A stretch of DNA of 14,978 bases from contig DEIC01000078.1 in assembly GCA_002352285.1 (NCBI GenBank), positions 33,000-47,977 on the forward strand, read 5' to 3'. Origin of the DNA: Alphaproteobacteria bacterium UBA2784. Lineage in GTDB: Bacteria > Pseudomonadota > Alphaproteobacteria > Micropepsales > Micropepsaceae. Positions 12,872 through 14,978 of this stretch are shown one piece after another. The notes under the pieces are model-generated. The model saw only the letters and a program-made list of their open reading frames with translations, did not search any database and was not told the DNA's origin. The translations under genes and the position numbers were made by a program. The first letter of the stretch is position 1. Each line of letters opens with the position of its first letter.

Positions 12872-14746
12872 TCACATCTCGACCTCATAGCCGAGCTTCT
12901 TGATCAGCGGATCAAGGATCTCGATCACCGGCACCATGTGCTTCACATAATTGCGGTAGCGGAATTTCGAGCTGTCATAGAGCTTCTCCGTCACCTGCGC
13001 ATAGGACGCGGTGCGGGCGTAACGCACATTTTCATGGAACTGCAGGCAGCGCGGATCAAACGGCTCGCCCACGAAGTCGAGCAGCTTGCGCACATGCGGC
13101 TCCTGATCGGCCACGATGTCCTCATACCGCACGGCCATGTACTTCATGTCGAGATTGGCGCGGTAATGCTCCACCAGATCCGCAATCAGCATCTGGTGCT
13201 TGGCGATCGTCGTCATGTCGAACGCACAGTTGAAGCCGTGGGTCAGATAGTTCGACCACACCGACGTAAACGTATCGAGCGGATGGCGGATCAGATGGAT
13301 GATCGGCGATTCCGGGAAGAGGAGCGAGATCAGCCCCAGATGCGTCTCGTTGAGCGGCATCTTGTCGGTGAAATAGTGCACACCATCGCGCAGGATGCCC
13401 AGCTGCTCGGTGCGCTTGAGGTAGAAGTCGCGCAGATTGTCGAGCGCCAGCTGGTTGTCGCCCATCCAGAGATCGGCCAGCGCCTCGGGATATTGCAAGG
13501 GGCTGTTCAGCATGCGCGGCAGCACGCGCGTGATGTCATTGATGAACGGTAGCTCGTCGCCCGCGCACATGTTGGGATGCGCGGTCAGCGTCTGCTCCAC
13601 CATCGTCGTGCCCGAGCGCGGGAAGCCGACGATGAAAAGCGGCTGCGGCATGGCCTTGTTGACCGTTGCGCGCGGCAGCAGCGAAAGGCGCTGGCGGGTG
13701 AAGAACGTCTTCAGGCGGCGTGAAAGATCAGCAGCGGCCTTTTCGCCATAGCGGCGGCCCTGCACTTCACGCACCAGACGCTTGCCCTCGGCATAATCGG
13801 CCCAGGCTTCGTCAAACCGGCCCATCTTGTCGAGCAGGCGGCCACGCTCCAGCAGATGCATCGAGTTGAGGCCCGCCGCGTTGCGCGCGCGGTCGTCCTT
13901 GCCCGCCGCCGCATCGACCTCGTTCTTCTCGAGCGTCAGTTCGGTCAGCGCCTTGTCATACTCCTTTGAGCGGCCATAGAGCACGGCGCGCGCAAGGCGC
14001 ATGTCGGGCGGCGGATCCTTGACGAGCTTGCCGGCTTCCTCAATCAGCTCCCACGAGCGGTCGAAGTTCCGGCGCGCTTCTTCCATGCGCGCCCAGCCCA
14101 TGATCGCGCCATAGTTTTTCGGCTCAAGGCGCACGGCTTCGCGATAGTAATATTCGCTTTCATCCATCTTGCCCTGGTTCTTGAGATTGTTGGCAAGATT
14201 GGCGCAGAGGCGGCTTTGCGGGCCCGAAAGCTCCAGCGCGCGGCGATAGTGCCACTCGCCTGCCAGGGTGCGGTTCGTCTCGGTCAGGATCATGCCCATG
14301 ATCTGATGGGCCGTGGGATTGCGCGGCGCCAGGCGAATGGCGTTGCGGCCATAGATCTCGCACTCGCCGCGGTCACCCTTGAAGAAGAGGAGCTGGGCGA
14401 GATCAAGCTGGACCCAGAGCAGATTGGGATCGCGCTTGCCCAGGCGCCGCAGGATGTTGAGCGCTTCGTCGGTCTTGTTCGACTGGCGCTTCAGCTTGTA
14501 GAGCAGCGTCAGACCTTCGACGTGGCCGGGGGCCTTCTGCACCAGTTCCAGCGTGCGCAACTCGGCAAGCGGAAACTCTTTGCGGTTGAAGGCTTCAGTT
14601 GCTTCTTTCAGCAGGGCGGCAATCTCTTCCGGATTGGCGGGGGGCTGCTGCGGCTGGGCCTGCTGCGGCTGTCCCGGCTGTCCGGGGCGCTGCGGGCCCA
14701 TGGGACGGCCCTGCATCGGCCGGCCCATATTGGGGCGCATGGTCAT
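12872..14746 (-). CDS. TPR-repeat sulfotransferase family protein with low-complexity N-terminus
   Basis: 624 residues. Sulfotransferases move sulfate from PAPS to an acceptor; the acceptor here is unknown (protein, glycan or lipid). Residues 1-38 are Pro/Gln/Gly/Arg/Met-rich low complexity. Residues ~40-330 are helical TPR-like repeats, e.g. A-I-R-L-A-P-R-N-P-T-A-H (136-147) and Y-Y-Y-R-E-A-V-R-L-E-P-K-N-Y (199-212). The catalytic domain starts near 367: the PAPS 5'-phosphosulfate loop G-F-P-R-S-G-T-T is at 374-381, and the 3'-phosphate region L-I-R-H-P-L-D-T-F-T-S-V-W-S-N is at 485-499 (R487, S495). The C-terminal N-V-R-Y-A-R-T-A-S-Y-A-Q-V motif is typical of this alphaproteobacterial TPR-sulfotransferase group. 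No signal peptide, so probably cytoplasmic. The ATG at 14744-14746 follows AGGTGA; M3 is an alternative start. Convergent with the basic hypothetical gene. Confidence 0.92.
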   Translation of the reverse strand: MTMRPNMGRPMQGRPMGPQRPGQPGQPQQAQPQQPPANPEEIAALLKEATEAFNRKEFPLAELRTLELVQKAPGHVEGLTLLYKLKRQSNKTDEALNILRRLGKRDPNLLWVQLDLAQLLFFKGDRGECEIYGRNAIRLAPRNPTAHQIMGMILTETNRTLAGEWHYRRALELSGPQSRLCANLANNLKNQGKMDESEYYYREAVRLEPKNYGAIMGWARMEEARRNFDRSWELIEEAGKLVKDPPPDMRLARAVLYGRSKEYDKALTELTLEKNEVDAAAGKDDRARNAAGLNSMHLLERGRLLDKMGRFDEAWADYAEGKRLVREVQGRRYGEKAAADLSRRLKTFFTRQRLSLLPRATVNKAMPQPLFIVGFPRSGTTMVEQTLTAHPNMCAGDELPFINDITRVLPRMLNSPLQYPEALADLWMGDNQLALDNLRDFYLKRTEQLGILRDGVHYFTDKMPLNETHLGLISLLFPESPIIHLIRHPLDTFTSVWSNYLTHGFNCAFDMTTIAKHQMLIADLVEHYRANLDMKYMAVRYEDIVADQEPHVRKLLDFVGEPFDPRCLQFHENVRYARTASYAQVTEKLYDSSKFRYRNYVKHMVPVIEILDPLIKKLGYEVEM

Positions 14747-14978
14747 GTGTTCACCTGTTTGAGCCGGGGCAAAAGGCCCGCGGGCGTAAAGCTATTACGG
14801 CCTGCCTGCCGTGGTGGCAAGCAGCGGTCCTCTCATTCAGGCTAACCCGTGAGAAACCGGCAAAATTAACCTTTCGGCCCGCGACAGCACCGGCCATTCC
14901 GGCGCCCCTTGCCCGGCAAACGCAAGGTGAAATCAGCGGGCCGATGGCTTCCGCCTTTTCCAAAAGAAAGCGGCGGAC
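14747..14978. other. Upstream region of the sulfotransferase gene, to the window edge
   Basis: 232 bases without a supported gene. It holds the promoter and AGGTGA ribosome binding site of the minus-strand TPR-sulfotransferase gene. An ATTAACC stretch near 14866 and short inverted repeats are present, but no motif is strong enough to name. An ATG at 14944 starts an 11-codon frame running off the edge and cannot be judged. Confidence 0.5.

Noticed and set aside
14866..14874. CtrA-like half site (ATTAACC)
   Set aside because: Only one half site; the expected second TTAA after 7 bases is missing on either strand.
14944..14978. Start of a plus-strand gene at the right window edge
   Set aside because: Only 11 codons are visible; the nearest Shine-Dalgarno-like AAGGTGA is too far upstream to be convincing.
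1..14978. tRNA, rRNA, insertion sequence, prophage or defence genes
   Set aside because: No cloverleaf, ribosomal RNA or transposase-like sequence was seen, and every gene of good length is accounted for by a metabolic, cell-wall or unknown protein.

Overview
The window looks like a piece of an alphaproteobacterial chromosome. It is GC-rich with strong G/C at third codon positions. Its gene types are common in free-living Alphaproteobacteria: a YfcG-type glutathione S-transferase, a FATP-type acyl-CoA synthetase, a TPR-sulfotransferase, SufE and TusA-type sulfur carriers, and a limonene-monooxygenase-like LLM flavoprotein. I cannot fix the genus from sequence alone. There is no phage, insertion sequence, tRNA, rRNA or CRISPR array; this is mainly an ordinary metabolic and housekeeping region.

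Layout. 1-843 (+) is the C-terminal end of a class A penicillin-binding protein, cut by the window edge. It converges on a small secreted cysteine-containing protein (850-1203, -). A cluster of hairpins (1311-1448) separates that gene from a YgjP/DUF45 zinc metallopeptidase-like gene (1484-2233, -). This gene starts divergently from a VOC/glyoxalase-like gene (2232-2651, +), and the two ATG codons share bases. Iron-dependent alcohol dehydrogenase (2670-3797, +) and sufE (3802-4230, +) follow closely and may form one transcript with the VOC gene. After a second hairpin cluster comes a zinc alcohol dehydrogenase (4448-5476, -), divergent from an LLM flavin oxidoreductase (5601-6761, +). Then comes an exported prolyl-oligopeptidase-family protein (6890-9082, +) that ends at a clear bidirectional terminator.

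On the minus strand, a FATP-type long-chain acyl-CoA synthetase (9851-11647) and the GST (9147-9833) form a two-gene unit. Divergent from it are a TusA-like sulfur carrier with a probable TTG start (11790-12089) and an unrecognised basic 186-aa protein (12160-12720). A third hairpin cluster lies between that gene and a convergent 624-aa TPR-sulfotransferase with a Pro/Gln/Gly/Met-rich N-terminal tail (12872-14746, -).

Functionally this is a set of small units: cell-wall synthesis, redox and detoxification of alcohols, aldehydes or terpenoid-like substrates, fatty-acid activation, sulfur relay and sulfation. I see no single coherent pathway. The most unusual signal is intergenic. Three hairpin clusters (1311-1448, 4245-4430, 12746-12857) have almost no arm sequence in common but share one modular folding plan, and a possible fourth decayed copy lies at 6804-6867. 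They look like copies of one structured repeat family whose stems have changed in compensatory fashion.
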